The position numbers and the translations under genes were made by a program. 64,000 bases of DNA from Staphylococcus sp. M0911 (GTDB taxonomy: Bacteria > Bacillota > Bacilli > Staphylococcales > Staphylococcaceae): NCBI RefSeq assembly GCF_003491325.1, contig NZ_CP022881.1:1116001-1180000 (forward strand). The letters run 5' to 3'. The notes beneath the pieces were generated by a model that searched no databases, was not told where the DNA came from, and was given only the letters and a program-made list of their open reading frames with translations. Each line of letters opens with the position of its first letter. Position 1 is the stretch's first letter. This document shows positions 40,273-49,362 of this stretch, in pieces.

Positions 40273-40860
40273 ATGAAAATTAATCCTAATAATATAGATT
40301 TAATTATAAGTGCTGTACAAGAAGCACAATATCCAGAAACAGATGTACCTGAGGTGGCATTAAGTGGCCGTTCAAACGTAGGTAAATCATCATTTATCAA
40401 TAGTATGATAGGTCGAAAAAATATGGCTCGTACATCACAACAACCTGGTAAAACACAGACGCTGAATTTCTTTAATATAGATGATCAGCTAGTATTTGTT
40501 GATGTGCCAGGTTACGGCTATGCTAAAGTAAGTAAGGTTCAACGAGAAAAGTTTGGTAAAATGATTGAAGAGTATTTAACAACACGTCAAAAATTACAAC
40601 TAGTCATTCAACTCGTTGATTTGAGACATAATCCAACTGAAGATGATGTGCTCATGTATAATTATTTAAAACATTTTGATATTCCAACTTTAATTATTTG
40701 TACTAAAGAAGATAAAATACCTAAAGGTAAAGTTCAAAAGCATTTAAATAACATCAAAAATAAATTAGATTTAGAAGAAGGAGATACTATAGTTAGCTAT
40801 TCTTCTATAAAAAATAACAAGCAACAACAAATATGGGATATGATAGAGTCTTATTTATAA
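40273..40860 (+). CDS. engB: Ribosome biogenesis GTPase YsxC/EngB
   Basis: This 195-residue essential small GTPase is needed for 50S subunit assembly. The G motifs are in order: G1 GRSNVGKS (32-39), G2 Thr in [15 protein letters not shown]3 DVPGYGYA (~77) and G4 TKED (~145); the G5 Ser pair is in SYSSIK. The length is the family norm. The start follows AGTGAGG. It may be expressed from a promoter in the short gap after the clpX terminator. In B. subtilis (as ysxC) it likewise precedes hemA. Confidence 0.95.
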   Translation: MKINPNNIDLIISAVQEAQYPETDVPEVALSGRSNVGKSSFINSMIGRKNMARTSQQPGKTQTLNFFNIDDQLVFVDVPGYGYAKVSKVQREKFGKMIEEYLTTRQKLQLVIQLVDLRHNPTEDDVLMYNYLKHFDIPTLIICTKEDKIPKGKVQKHLNNIKNKLDLEEGDTIVSYSSIKNNKQQQIWDMIESYL

Positions 40861-40933
40861 TCATTTTAATTATTCTTAATTATTTTTTGATATTTAGATT
40901 AAATCTGCATATTTAAATACAAATTTAACAATT

Positions 40934-40962
40934 TTGACAAAAAAATGAAGTCAGATTAGAAT
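40934..40962 (+). promoter_or_regulatory. hemA operon promoter
   Basis: A perfect TTGACA (40934-40939), a 17-base spacer and TAGAAT (40957-40962). The -10 box lies inside the PerR-like palindrome. A second TATACT at 41011-41016 lacks a good -35 box. Confidence 0.7.
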
Positions 40963-40971
40963 CATTCTAAT
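40955..40971 (+). promoter_or_regulatory. PerR/Fur-like operator on the hemA promoter
   Basis: ATTAGAAT-C-ATTCTAAT is a perfect 8-1-8 palindrome. Its core TTAGAATCATTCTAA matches the PerR box TTATAATNATTATAA at all but two symmetric positions. It covers the hemA -10 box. hemAXCDBL is a PerR target in B. subtilis; the same control here is inferred. Confidence 0.65.
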
Positions 40972-41049
40972 TTATTTGAGCAATGAACTTAATAATCAAT
41001 ACAAATGTGTTATACTAAGGTTATTGTAAGTATATGGAGGGCGTTATAA

Positions 41050-42396
41050 ATGCATTTTATTGCAATAAGCATAAATCATCGAACTGCTAATGTAGCACTA
41101 AGAGAGCAAGTTGCTTTTAGAGATGATGCCTTACGATTAGCCCATGAAGATTTATACGAAACCAAAGCCATCTTAGAAAACGTCATCTTATCTACATGTA
41201 ATCGTACCGAAGTATACGCCGTTGTTGATCAAATTCATACTGGACGTTATTACGTTCAAAGATTTTTAGCACGTAAATTTGGATTTGAAGTAGATGACAT
41301 TAAAGAGATGTCAGAAGTTAAAGTGGGGGACGAAGCTGTAGAACATCTATTGCGTGTCACTTCTGGCTTAGATTCCATAGTACTTGGTGAAACACAAATA
41401 CTAGGACAAATGCGTGACGCATTTTTCTTAGCACAAGAAACGGGTACAACTGGTACTATCTTTAATCATTTATTCAAGCAGGCAATTACTTTTGCTAAAA
41501 GAGCACATAGTGAAACAGATATTGCAGATAATGCAGTTAGTGTTTCATATGCTGCCGTTGAATTAGCTAAAAAGGTATTCGGAAAACTAAAATATAAACA
41601 AGCTGTCATTATTGGTGCAGGGGAAATGAGTGAATTATCACTCTTAAATCTGTTAGGGTCAGGTATTACAAATATAACTATTGTTAACAGAACGTTAAGT
41701 AAAGCAAAAGTATTAGCTGAAAAACATCAAGTTAAATTCGATTCACTAGATGCATTACCAGCTTTATTAGAACAAACAGATATTGTAATTAGTTCTACAA
41801 GTTCAGAGTCATATATCATTACTAATGATTTAATTGATTCAATAGCTAATCAACGTAAATTAGACGCTTTATTATTAGTTGATATCGCAGTTCCAAGAGA
41901 TATCGAACCTGGTATTGATGCCATCAATAATATATTTAATTACGATGTTGATGACTTAAAAGGACTGGTTGATGCGAACTTAAGAGAACGTCAATTAGCA
42001 GCACAGACAATAGCTGATCAAATACCTAGCGAAATAGCTAGTCATAATGATTGGGTTAATATGTTAGGTGTTGTACCAGTTATTAGAGCTTTACGTGAAA
42101 AAGCAATGAACATTCAATCTGAAACAATGGATAGTATTGATAGAAAATTACCAGATTTATCAGAGAGAGAAAGAAAGATTATCTCTAAGCATACTAAAAG
42201 CATTATCAATCAAATGTTAAAAGACCCTATTAAGCAGGCTAAAGAATTAAGTAGTGATAAGAAAAGTAACGAAAAATTAGAGCTCTTTCAAAGCATTTTT
42301 GACATAGAAGCTGATAACCCTTATGAACAGGCGAGACAACATAAAGAAAATAAGGCTAAAGAAATTTCAGCACGTCGAATTTTTAGTTTTGAATAA
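41050..42396 (+). CDS. hemA: Glutamyl-tRNA reductase
   Basis: This 448-residue first enzyme of the C5 haem pathway reduces Glu-tRNA to glutamate-1-semialdehyde with NADPH. Catalytic Cys50 lies in [11 protein letters not shown], and the substrate pocket [16 protein letters not shown] is at ~110. The NADPH-binding Rossmann motif [13 protein letters not shown] is near 186. A helical dimerisation domain closes the protein ([19 protein letters not shown]). GGAGGG precedes the ATG. It is the first gene of hemAXCDBL. Feedback control of HemA by haem and HemX is known in Firmicutes, and a PerR-like operator lies on its promoter. Confidence 0.96.
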   Translation: MHFIAISINHRTANVALREQVAFRDDALRLAHEDLYETKAILENVILSTCNRTEVYAVVDQIHTGRYYVQRFLARKFGFEVDDIKEMSEVKVGDEAVEHLLRVTSGLDSIVLGETQILGQMRDAFFLAQETGTTGTIFNHLFKQAITFAKRAHSETDIADNAVSVSYAAVELAKKVFGKLKYKQAVIIGAGEMSELSLLNLLGSGITNITIVNRTLSKAKVLAEKHQVKFDSLDALPALLEQTDIVISSTSSESYIITNDLIDSIANQRKLDALLLVDIAVPRDIEPGIDAINNIFNYDVDDLKGLVDANLRERQLAAQTIADQIPSEIASHNDWVNMLGVVPVIRALREKAMNIQSETMDSIDRKLPDLSERERKIISKHTKSIINQMLKDPIKQAKELSSDKKSNEKLELFQSIFDIEADNPYEQARQHKENKAKEISARRIFSFE

Positions 42397-42417
42397 GCAT
42401 ATTAATATGGTGATGAT

Positions 42418-43230
42418 ATGCAAGAAAACCTGTTTATTCGATTTCATGAAATAATATTAATCATATATTTAATTAGCATTGTTTGCTATTTTCTAGATTT
42501 TGTACGCAAAAGTCATAAGATTAGAGTATTTGGCATATATACATTGGGGATTGTTTGGGTATTACAAACAATCTCTTTATCTGTTTTTATTATACAAACA
42601 AAACATGCTCCATTAGGATCACTGTTTGATGTATTTTTCTCACTTACGTGGATTATAATCTCTTTATCACTCATTTTGAATGTGATAAAAGCATTAAATT
42701 TTTCTGTGTTCTTTTTAAATTTAATTGGTTTTGTATTAATGGCAATGAATACATTTCAGCCGGATCGGTATCATAGTCAAGTACAACAAGTGGCAGTTAT
42801 TAACGAATTGTTACTTGTCCATATTGGTTTGGCTATTTTGAGCTATGCATTCTTTGCTTTAGCTTTCGTAAATTGTTTACTTTATATCATTCAATATCGT
42901 AATTTGAAAGAAAAGAATTTTGATCAGAAGTATTTTAGAATAGGCAGTGTAGCTACATTAGAGTCCATTGTCTTTTTCACCACTTTGGCAGGATGGATTA
43001 TACTTATATTTAGTATTATCCTGGGAGCACAATGGGGTGTATTTTCAGTAGGTCAACAAATATTTATTGATCCAAAAGTTATTTTTTCTTCAGTTATTAC
43101 ACTATTGTATGGTATTTATTTAATATTTAGAGTGAAAAAGATTATCAATCAAAAGAACCTTATATATTTTAATATTATTTTATTCTGTTTATGTATGTTC
43201 AACTTATTTTTCACTACACATTTTTCGTAA
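42418..43230 (+). CDS. hemX: HemX, membrane protein of the haem operon (cytochrome c assembly-like)
   Basis: This 270-residue integral membrane protein has about eight hydrophobic spans (first at ~12-30, last at ~245-265). It belongs to the family containing CcsA-like cytochrome c assembly proteins (conserved HIGLAILSYAFFALAF). In B. subtilis and S. aureus HemX lowers the amount of HemA and so limits haem synthesis. It is not an enzyme of the pathway despite its position. The ATG at 42418 follows GGTGATGAT, 21 bases after hemA. A 67-base gap separates it from hemC. Confidence 0.9.
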   Translation: MQENLFIRFHEIILIIYLISIVCYFLDFVRKSHKIRVFGIYTLGIVWVLQTISLSVFIIQTKHAPLGSLFDVFFSLTWIIISLSLILNVIKALNFSVFFLNLIGFVLMAMNTFQPDRYHSQVQQVAVINELLLVHIGLAILSYAFFALAFVNCLLYIIQYRNLKEKNFDQKYFRIGSVATLESIVFFTTLAGWIILIFSIILGAQWGVFSVGQQIFIDPKVIFSSVITLLYGIYLIFRVKKIINQKNLIYFNIILFCLCMFNLFFTTHFS

Positions 43231-43297
43231 ATTAGCTTGTAGTGTTTATTGATAGGTTGGAAAAGAGAACGAGTGTTTTTCTAGGAGGCAGCAAAAC

Positions 43298-44224
43298 ATG
43301 CGCAAGTTAGTAGTAGGATCAAGAAGAAGTAAACTAGCTTTAACTCAGAGTCAGCAATTTATTGATAAATTGAAACAGGTACGTCCTGACTTGGATATTG
43401 AAATTAAGGAAATAGTTACTAAAGGTGATCGTATTGTAGATAAGCAATTATCTAAGGTTGGTGGTAAAGGTTTATTTGTTAAAGAAATTCAAAATGAATT
43501 GTTTGAAAAACAAATTGATATGGCTATTCATTCATTAAAAGATGTACCTAGTGTGATTCCTGAAGGATTAACATTAGGCTGTATACCTGATAGAGAGGTC
43601 CCTTTTGATGCTTATATCTCCAAAAATCATACACCTTTAAGAGAATTACCTGAAGGTAGCATTATTGGAACAAGCTCACTAAGAAGAGGCGCTCAAATTT
43701 TATCTAAGTATCCTCATCTAGAAATCAAATGGATACGAGGTAACATTGATACAAGATTGCAAAAACTTGAAACAGAAGACTACGATGCTATTATCCTAGC
43801 AGCAGCTGGTTTAAGACGAATGGGTTGGTCTGATGATATCGTAACAACCTATTTAGATAAAGATATTTTACTACCAGCTATCGGTCAAGGTGCACTTGGT
43901 ATTGAATGCAGAAGTGATGATGAAGAATTATTAGAACTATTGAAAGAGGTTCATAATAAAGATGTTGAAAAATGCGTTACAGCAGAAAGAACATTTTTAG
44001 CCGAAATGGATGGAAGTTGCCAAGTACCAATTGGTGGATATGCAACAATTAATAGTCAACAGCAAATCGAATTTACTGGACTAATTATGACACCTGATGG
44101 AACAGAACGATATGAACATACAGCTATTGGCGAATCTCCAACAGAATTAGGTAAAGAAGTAAGTCGTGTTCTAAAAGAACAAGGCGCATATGAAATTATT
44201 AGAAAATTAAATGAAGAACAATAA
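43298..44224 (+). CDS. hemC: Porphobilinogen deaminase (hydroxymethylbilane synthase)
   Basis: This 308-residue enzyme links four porphobilinogens into hydroxymethylbilane. The N-terminal [15 protein letters not shown] and the Lys/Arg-rich active site ([34 protein letters not shown]) are clear. Cys241 in [13 protein letters not shown] carries the dipyrromethane cofactor. TAGGAGG precedes the ATG. It is the third gene of the haem operon, followed by hemD after 21 bases. Confidence 0.96.
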   Translation: MRKLVVGSRRSKLALTQSQQFIDKLKQVRPDLDIEIKEIVTKGDRIVDKQLSKVGGKGLFVKEIQNELFEKQIDMAIHSLKDVPSVIPEGLTLGCIPDREVPFDAYISKNHTPLRELPEGSIIGTSSLRRGAQILSKYPHLEIKWIRGNIDTRLQKLETEDYDAIILAAAGLRRMGWSDDIVTTYLDKDILLPAIGQGALGIECRSDDEELLELLKEVHNKDVEKCVTAERTFLAEMDGSCQVPIGGYATINSQQQIEFTGLIMTPDGTERYEHTAIGESPTELGKEVSRVLKEQGAYEIIRKLNEEQ

Positions 44225-44245
44225 TCTTCGAGGTGACTATTTAAA

Positions 44246-44914
44246 ATGAAACCAGTTGTAGTTATGACGCAAACAAGTAAAATTCAAAGTGATTTGGTTA
44301 CGATTATTCACAAACCATTTATAGATATAAAACCACTTGAATTTGATTCGCGTTTGTTAAAAGATAACTATGACTGGCTTATTTTTTCGTCTAAAAACGC
44401 GGTTAAGTTCTTTTTACCTTATATGCATGTTGTTAATTTCAAAAAAATTGCAGTTGTTGGTGAAAAAACGGCTCAATATTGTCGTGCATTAAAAATTCCT
44501 GTAGATTTAATTCCACAAGATTACTCACAAGAAGGGTTGATTAATCAATTTCAAAAATATAATCAAAGAATATTAATACCTTCTAGTAAACAAGCACGGC
44601 CTCTATTGAGAGATACATTAGCTCGTAATAATAATGTTGTTAAAATTGATTTGTACGAGCCAGTACCACATTACAAACATATAGATGAAGTTAAATCATT
44701 AATTTTTAATAACAAAATTGATGCATTAACATTTTCAAGTTCATCTTCAGTACGTTATTATTTTAATGAAGACCCAATACCTAAGTTTGATTACTATTTT
44801 GCAATAGGCAAGCAAACAGCAAATACACTACATTCATATAATCAACCAGCTATTGTTGCAAATAAACAAACGTTAGAGTCATTGATAGACAAAGTAGTAG
44901 AAAGTAGGGACTAA
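44246..44914 (+). CDS. hemD: Uroporphyrinogen-III synthase
   Basis: This 222-residue enzyme cyclises hydroxymethylbilane to uroporphyrinogen III with inversion of ring D. The family is very variable, but the two-domain pattern is visible: [14 protein letters not shown] (~48), [10 protein letters not shown] (~71), [13 protein letters not shown] (~107), [15 protein letters not shown] (~156) and [10 protein letters not shown] (~181). The call is supported by its place between hemC and hemB. The start follows CGAGGTGA. The hemB ATG begins one base after the stop. Confidence 0.9.
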   Translation: MKPVVVMTQTSKIQSDLVTIIHKPFIDIKPLEFDSRLLKDNYDWLIFSSKNAVKFFLPYMHVVNFKKIAVVGEKTAQYCRALKIPVDLIPQDYSQEGLINQFQKYNQRILIPSSKQARPLLRDTLARNNNVVKIDLYEPVPHYKHIDEVKSLIFNNKIDALTFSSSSSVRYYFNEDPIPKFDYYFAIGKQTANTLHSYNQPAIVANKQTLESLIDKVVESRD

Positions 44915-44915
44915 A

Positions 44916-45890
44916 ATGAAATTTGATAGACATAGAAGACTTCGTTCTTCTCAAACAATGAGAGACATGGTTCGCGAAACACATGTAAGAAAAGAAGATT
45001 TAATTTACCCAATTTTTGTAGTTGAAAAAGATGATGTTAAAACTGAAATCAAATCATTACCTGGCGTATATCAAATCAGTTTAAATTTATTACACAATGA
45101 AATTAAAGAAGCGTATGACTTAGGTATTAGAGCAATTATGTTCTTTGGTGTACCAAACGATAAAGATGATGTTGGTTCTGGTGCATATGATCATAATGGA
45201 GTAGTGCAAGAAGCAACACGCATTGCTAAAAAAATGTATAGTGACTTATTGATTGTTGCTGACACATGTCTATGTGAATATACTGATCATGGTCACTGTG
45301 GTGTGATTGACGACCACACACATGATGTAGATAACGATAAATCATTACCATTACTAGTCAAAACAGCAATTTCTCAAGTAGAAGCAGGTGCAGATATCAT
45401 TGCACCAAGTAATATGATGGATGGATTTGTTACTGAAATTAGACAAGGACTTGATGATGCCGGTTATCAAAATGTACCAATCATGAGTTATGGTATTAAA
45501 TATGCTTCAAGTTTCTTTGGGCCATTCAGAGACGCTGCTGATTCAGCGCCTTCTTTCGGCGATCGAAAAACATATCAAATGGATCCTGCCAACCGTTTAG
45601 AGGCATTGAGAGAACTTGAAAGTGACTTAAAAGAAGGTTGTGACATGATGATTGTTAAACCTGCTTTAAGTTATTTAGATATCGTTAGAGATGTTAAAAA
45701 TCATACTAATATTCCTGTTGTTGCATACAATGTTAGTGGTGAATATAGTATGACAAAAGCTGCTGCATTAAATGGTTGGATTGATGAAGAAAAGATTGTG
45801 ATGGAACAAATGGTTTCAATGAAACGTGCCGGTGCAGATATGATTATTACTTATTTTGCTAAAGATATTTGTCATTATTTAGATAAATAA
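44916..45890 (+). CDS. hemB: Delta-aminolevulinic acid dehydratase (porphobilinogen synthase)
   Basis: This 324-residue enzyme condenses two 5-aminolevulinates to porphobilinogen. The Cys-rich Zn site [14 protein letters not shown] is present (~118-131), so it should be the Zn-dependent type. The Schiff-base lysines are Lys195 ([16 protein letters not shown]) and Lys248 ([13 protein letters not shown]). The start lies one base after the hemD stop, with a ribosome site (AGTAGGGA) inside hemD. It is the fifth gene of the operon. Confidence 0.97.
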   Translation: MKFDRHRRLRSSQTMRDMVRETHVRKEDLIYPIFVVEKDDVKTEIKSLPGVYQISLNLLHNEIKEAYDLGIRAIMFFGVPNDKDDVGSGAYDHNGVVQEATRIAKKMYSDLLIVADTCLCEYTDHGHCGVIDDHTHDVDNDKSLPLLVKTAISQVEAGADIIAPSNMMDGFVTEIRQGLDDAGYQNVPIMSYGIKYASSFFGPFRDAADSAPSFGDRKTYQMDPANRLEALRELESDLKEGCDMMIVKPALSYLDIVRDVKNHTNIPVVAYNVSGEYSMTKAAALNGWIDEEKIVMEQMVSMKRAGADMIITYFAKDICHYLDK

Positions 45891-45921
45891 CAAAGAGGAT
45901 AATAAAGAGGAGGCAACATTT

Positions 45922-47208
45922 ATGGGATATGAAAAATCAATTAAAGCAATGGAAATTGCTGAAGATTTAATGCCTGGCGGTGTAAATAGTCCAGTACGTG
46001 CTTTTAAATCAGTGGACACACCTGCAATTTTTATGGATCATGCAGAAGGTTCAAAAATATATGATATTGACGGTAATGAATATATTGATTATGTGTTAAG
46101 TTGGGGGCCGCTTATTTTAGGGCATAAAAATAAACAAGTTATCGAAAATCTTCATAAGGCAGTGGATAATGGCACTAGTTTTGGTGCCTCTACATTACAA
46201 GAAAATAAACTAGCACAATTAGTAATTGATAGAGTACCTTCAATTGAAAAAGTTAGAATGGTATCTTCAGGCACAGAAGCTACATTAGATACATTAAGAT
46301 TAGCGCGTGGTTATACTGGACGCAATAAAATTGTTAAATTTGAAGGCTGTTACCACGGACATAGCGATTCATTATTAATTAAAGCTGGCTCAGGTGTGGC
46401 AACATTAGGTTTACCTGATTCACCTGGTGTACCTGAAGGCATTGCTAAAAATACAATAACTGTGCCATATAATGATTTAGATTCATTACGTTTGGCTTTT
46501 GAAAAATATGGTGATGATATCGCTGGAGTTATTGTTGAACCAGTTGCTGGTAATATGGGTGTAGTGCCACCTGTGGAAGGTTTTTTACAAGGATTAAGAG
46601 ACATTACTAATGAATACGGTTCTTTATTGATTTTTGATGAAGTTATGACTGGCTTTAGAGTTGGTTATAACTGTGCCCAAGGTTATTTTGGTGTCACACC
46701 AGATTTAACATGTTTAGGCAAAGTAATAGGTGGTGGTTTACCTGTTGGAGCGTTTGGCGGTAAAAAAGAGATTATGGACCATATTGCACCAGTAGGCAAT
46801 ATTTATCAAGCAGGTACTTTATCAGGTAATCCATTAGCAATGACAAGTGGATATGAAACACTTAGTCAATTGACACCTGAATCATATGATTATTTTAATG
46901 AACTTGGAGATTTACTTGAAAAAGGATTAAAAGAAGTCTTTGCTAAGCATCAAGTTCCTATCACTGTTAATAGAGCTGGCTCAATGATTGGTTATTTCTT
47001 AAATGAAGGGCCAGTCACAAACTTTGAACAAGCCAATAAAAGTGACTTGAAATTATTTAGTGAGATGTATAGAGAAATGGCAAAAGAAGGCGTATTCTTA
47101 CCACCATCTCAATTTGAAGGCACTTTCTTATCAACGGCGCATACTCAAGAAGATATTGAAAAAACAATTCAAGCATTTGATAATTCATTAAGTCGTATTG
47201 TAAAATAA
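45922..47208 (+). CDS. hemL: Glutamate-1-semialdehyde 2,1-aminomutase
   Basis: This 428-residue PLP enzyme isomerises glutamate-1-semialdehyde to 5-aminolevulinate, the second step after HemA. The start [12 protein letters not shown], phosphate-binding [15 protein letters not shown] (~113) and [14 protein letters not shown] (~233) are typical. The PLP Lys267 lies in [16 protein letters not shown]. The start follows GAGGAGG. It is the last gene of hemAXCDBL; the later haem genes are elsewhere. The operon ends in a hairpin. Confidence 0.96.
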   Translation: MGYEKSIKAMEIAEDLMPGGVNSPVRAFKSVDTPAIFMDHAEGSKIYDIDGNEYIDYVLSWGPLILGHKNKQVIENLHKAVDNGTSFGASTLQENKLAQLVIDRVPSIEKVRMVSSGTEATLDTLRLARGYTGRNKIVKFEGCYHGHSDSLLIKAGSGVATLGLPDSPGVPEGIAKNTITVPYNDLDSLRLAFEKYGDDIAGVIVEPVAGNMGVVPPVEGFLQGLRDITNEYGSLLIFDEVMTGFRVGYNCAQGYFGVTPDLTCLGKVIGGGLPVGAFGGKKEIMDHIAPVGNIYQAGTLSGNPLAMTSGYETLSQLTPESYDYFNELGDLLEKGLKEVFAKHQVPITVNRAGSMIGYFLNEGPVTNFEQANKSDLKLFSEMYREMAKEGVFLPPSQFEGTFLSTAHTQEDIEKTIQAFDNSLSRIVK

Positions 47209-47229
47209 AAATTAAATTAATGATATTTT

Positions 47230-47268
47230 AGCCTGGGATATCTCATTATACCCAGGCTCTTAATTTAT
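47230..47268 (+). terminator. Terminator after hemAXCDBL
   Basis: AGCCTGGG (47230-47237) pairs perfectly with CCCAGGCT (47251-47258). The tail is short (CTTAATTTAT), so strength is uncertain. Confidence 0.65.
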
Positions 47269-47317
47269 ATAAGTAAATTTCACATCATTTCACACATTTA
47301 TAAAAGGTAGTGTGCGT

Positions 47318-48382
47318 ATGAAAATAATAAATAGAAATAACCTAATTATATTAGCATTATCCATTTTTATAAGTTTGCTATTAAAGGTATCACATATATT
47401 ATTACCTTTTATGTTCGGGCCCATTATAGCGGCTATAATATGTATAAAAATATTTAAATTAAACATTAAATGGCCGTTTTGGATCAGTCAAATTGGGTTG
47501 ATTTGTTTAGGTGTTCAAATAGGATCAACATTCACTAGAACTGTCATAAAAGATATTCAAGCAAGTTGGTTAACAATTATTCTTGTATCAGTTCTTTTGC
47601 TCGTATTAGCACTATTAATCGCATTATTATTTAAGAAGATTGCAGATGTAAATACCGAAACAGCTGTACTAAGTGTCATTCCGGGTGCTTTAAGCCAAAT
47701 GTTAGTCATGGCAGAGGAAGATAAAAAGGCGAATATTTTAGTTGTTAGTTTAACACAAACATCAAGAATTATTTTCGTTGTTATTTTAGTACCTTTAATT
47801 TCATATTTCTTTCAAAATGATCATAGTAGCGGAGAACCAATAGTTAAAGCGAAACCGTTAACTGATATTTTAAACATTTGGCAATTTATATTTCTTGTGT
47901 TAGCAATCATTGTAGTTTATTGGATAATGGCTAAGATCAATTTTCCAACAAAACAATTATTGGCACCAATTATAGTCTTAATCATTTGGAATATTACGAC
48001 TGATATAACATTTGCATTAGATAATTGGTTACTAGCATCAGCACAAGTAGTGTATATGATTCGAATAGGGTTACAGATTGCTCGTTTGCTTTCAGACTTG
48101 AAAGGTAGAATAGCCGTAGCGATTGCGTTTCAAAATATAATGCTTATATTAAGTGCTTTCGTAATGGTTTGTATCTTACATTTCTTTACACATGATTCAA
48201 TCAACGAGTTGTTTTTAGGTGCAGCACCAGGTGGTATGAGTCAAATAGTATTAGTTGCGATTGAAACAGGTGCAGATGTGGCTATGATATCGAGTTATCA
48301 TATATTTAGAATCTTCTTTATTTTGTTTTTAATCGCACCATTAATTAATTACTTTTTGAAATATAGAGCTAAACGGTCGTAA
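47318..48382 (+). CDS. AbrB-family integral membrane protein (putative transporter)
   Basis: This 354-residue protein has about ten hydrophobic spans in two related halves. Each half has the family signature: LSVIPGALSQMLVMAEE (~119) and FLGAAPGGMSQIVLVAIETG (~294), as in the COG3180/AbrB group once called regulator of aidB or ammonia monooxygenase. The duplicated GxxSQM motif suggests a transporter, but no substrate is established. The ATG at 47318 is preferred, with AAAAGGT 9 bases upstream; the in-frame GTG at 47312 is too close to it. The gene converges on the broken tag gene across a shared terminator. Confidence 0.8.
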   Translation: MKIINRNNLIILALSIFISLLLKVSHILLPFMFGPIIAAIICIKIFKLNIKWPFWISQIGLICLGVQIGSTFTRTVIKDIQASWLTIILVSVLLLVLALLIALLFKKIADVNTETAVLSVIPGALSQMLVMAEEDKKANILVVSLTQTSRIIFVVILVPLISYFFQNDHSSGEPIVKAKPLTDILNIWQFIFLVLAIIVVYWIMAKINFPTKQLLAPIIVLIIWNITTDITFALDNWLLASAQVVYMIRIGLQIARLLSDLKGRIAVAIAFQNIMLILSAFVMVCILHFFTHDSINELFLGAAPGGMSQIVLVAIETGADVAMISSYHIFRIFFILFLIAPLINYFLKYRAKRS

Positions 48383-48395
48383 ATATTTAATAGAA

Positions 48396-48450
48396 TTAAA
48401 AGACGTATATCAAATGCTTATTGAGAAAGCTATGATATACGTCTTTTAAA
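48396..48450. terminator. Bidirectional terminator between the AbrB-family gene and tag
   Basis: A perfect 15-bp inverted repeat (AAAAGACGTATATCA, 48398-48412, with 48433-48447) has an A-run and a T-run at its ends. It serves both converging genes. Confidence 0.9.
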
Positions 48451-48452
48451 TT

Positions 48453-49012
48453 TTAATCATGTTTTGGTTTTTGAGGGCAATCCTTTAAATGCGCATCATA
48501 TAATCCAGCTGCCTCTAAGAATGAAAATACTGTTACGGGTCCTAGGAATTTAAAACCATATTTTTTTAAATCTTTGGAAATTGCTTTAGCACGGTCATCT
48601 ACCGTAATACGATCTTCAGGCTTTACATATCCCATGTCGATAGGTTTACCATCAACATAAGACCATAAAAACGTACTGAAACTACCATAATCCTTCTCAA
48701 TTTCTAAATAACCTTTCGCTTGTGCAATAATAGCTCTAATTTCTTTCTGTGATGGACAATATTAGGAAATGTCATTAAGTTGTCGACATCTTGTTCAGTC
48801 ATTGCCGCTATCTTTTTAGGTTCAAACTGATAAAATGCCTCTTCATAAGCGGATTTCTTTTTTAGTATCGTAAGCCAAGATAGACCAGCATGTTGAGATT
48901 CTAGAGCCAATAGTTTAAATAAATCTTTACTATCGTACATCGGTTGACCCCAAACTTGATCATGATATTCTATATAAATTGGATCTTTGGTACCAAAGGC
49001 ACAAGGGTTCAT
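48453..49012 (-). pseudogene. tag: DNA-3-methyladenine glycosylase I, frameshifted
   Basis: Read on the minus strand, the N-terminal part is intact from MNPCAFGTKDPIYIEYHDQV to HHRKKLEL, then leaves frame and stops at about residue 102. The missing continuation is present in the -1-shifted frame (IIAQAKGYLEIEKDYGS) and runs to the normal end (GLYDAHLKDCPQKPKHD). One base, probably a G of GAGGCT, is absent at 48733/48734. Joined, the frames give a normal ~187-residue Tag with zinc ligands Cys4, His17 and the C-terminal His/Cys. The enzyme excises 3-methyladenine. The start at 49012 follows TAGGAGG. It could be a true mutation or a sequencing error; everything else is conserved, so decay would be recent. 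Confidence 0.9.
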
Positions 49013-49030
49013 AAAATTCCTCCTAATAGA

Positions 49031-49062
49031 TTGACTTATGCGAATTTCCATTATACTATAAT
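49031..49062 (+). promoter_or_regulatory. Candidate valS T-box promoter
   Basis: TTGACT (49031-49036) lies upstream of overlapping -10-like hexamers TATACT (49052) and TATAAT (49057), with spacers of 15 and 20. The exact -10 is unclear. The region is shared with the divergent tag promoter. Confidence 0.4.
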
Positions 49063-49079
49063 TAAGTAAATGAATATAA

Positions 49080-49342
49080 CATTTGGGAAGAGTAGGTTTT
49101 AATTATTTTTTAGAGAGTGTATGGTTGGTGAAAATACACAATAATTACTACTGAAGGTAGCCCACTTAGTCCTTTTGCTGATTGAACGAAGAAAAGAGTA
49201 GGCAAAAGCGTGTTTGAGCGTTAATCAAATTCTAGAGTGCTCGAAAGTAGAAGGTTGAGACATATACAGACTAACTACTTTCTTGAATATAGGTGGTACC
49301 ACGGAACATCCGTCCTATGTATATAGGATGGGTGTTTTTTAT
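49080..49342 (+). ncRNA. T-box leader (tRNA-Val sensing) of valS
   Basis: GGGAAGAGTAG (49085) matches the 5' base and AGTA motif of Stem I, and GAGAGTGTATGGTTGGTG (49113) the distal bulge and loop. Closing CCCAC is at 49161. The specifier loop (GAAGGTAG) offers the Val codon GTA at 49157-49159. Stem II (CTTTTGC/GCAAAAG), Stem III (GAAAGTAG/CTACTTTC) and the T-box core AGGTGGTACCACGG (49291-49304) follow. A terminator stem ends it. Uncharged tRNA-Val should permit read-through into valS. Folded by eye. Confidence 0.93.
49305..49342 (+). terminator. Regulated terminator of the valS T-box
   Basis: A 14-bp stem with two G.T pairs (49305-49318 with 49323-49336) is followed by TTTTATTTTT. Confidence 0.88.
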
Positions 49343-49362
49343 TTTTGAGGAGGATTTACTTT

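Noticed and set aside
42418..43230. HemX as a haem biosynthesis enzyme or a cytochrome c maturase
   Set aside because: It is a membrane protein of CcsA-like ancestry. Known work on HemX points to control of HemA level, and no other cytochrome c genes are nearby.
48453..48635. A separate 60-residue minus-strand gene ending LKDCPQKPKHD
   Set aside because: It is the C-terminal part of frameshifted tag. Its apparent ATG is an internal Met with no ribosome site.
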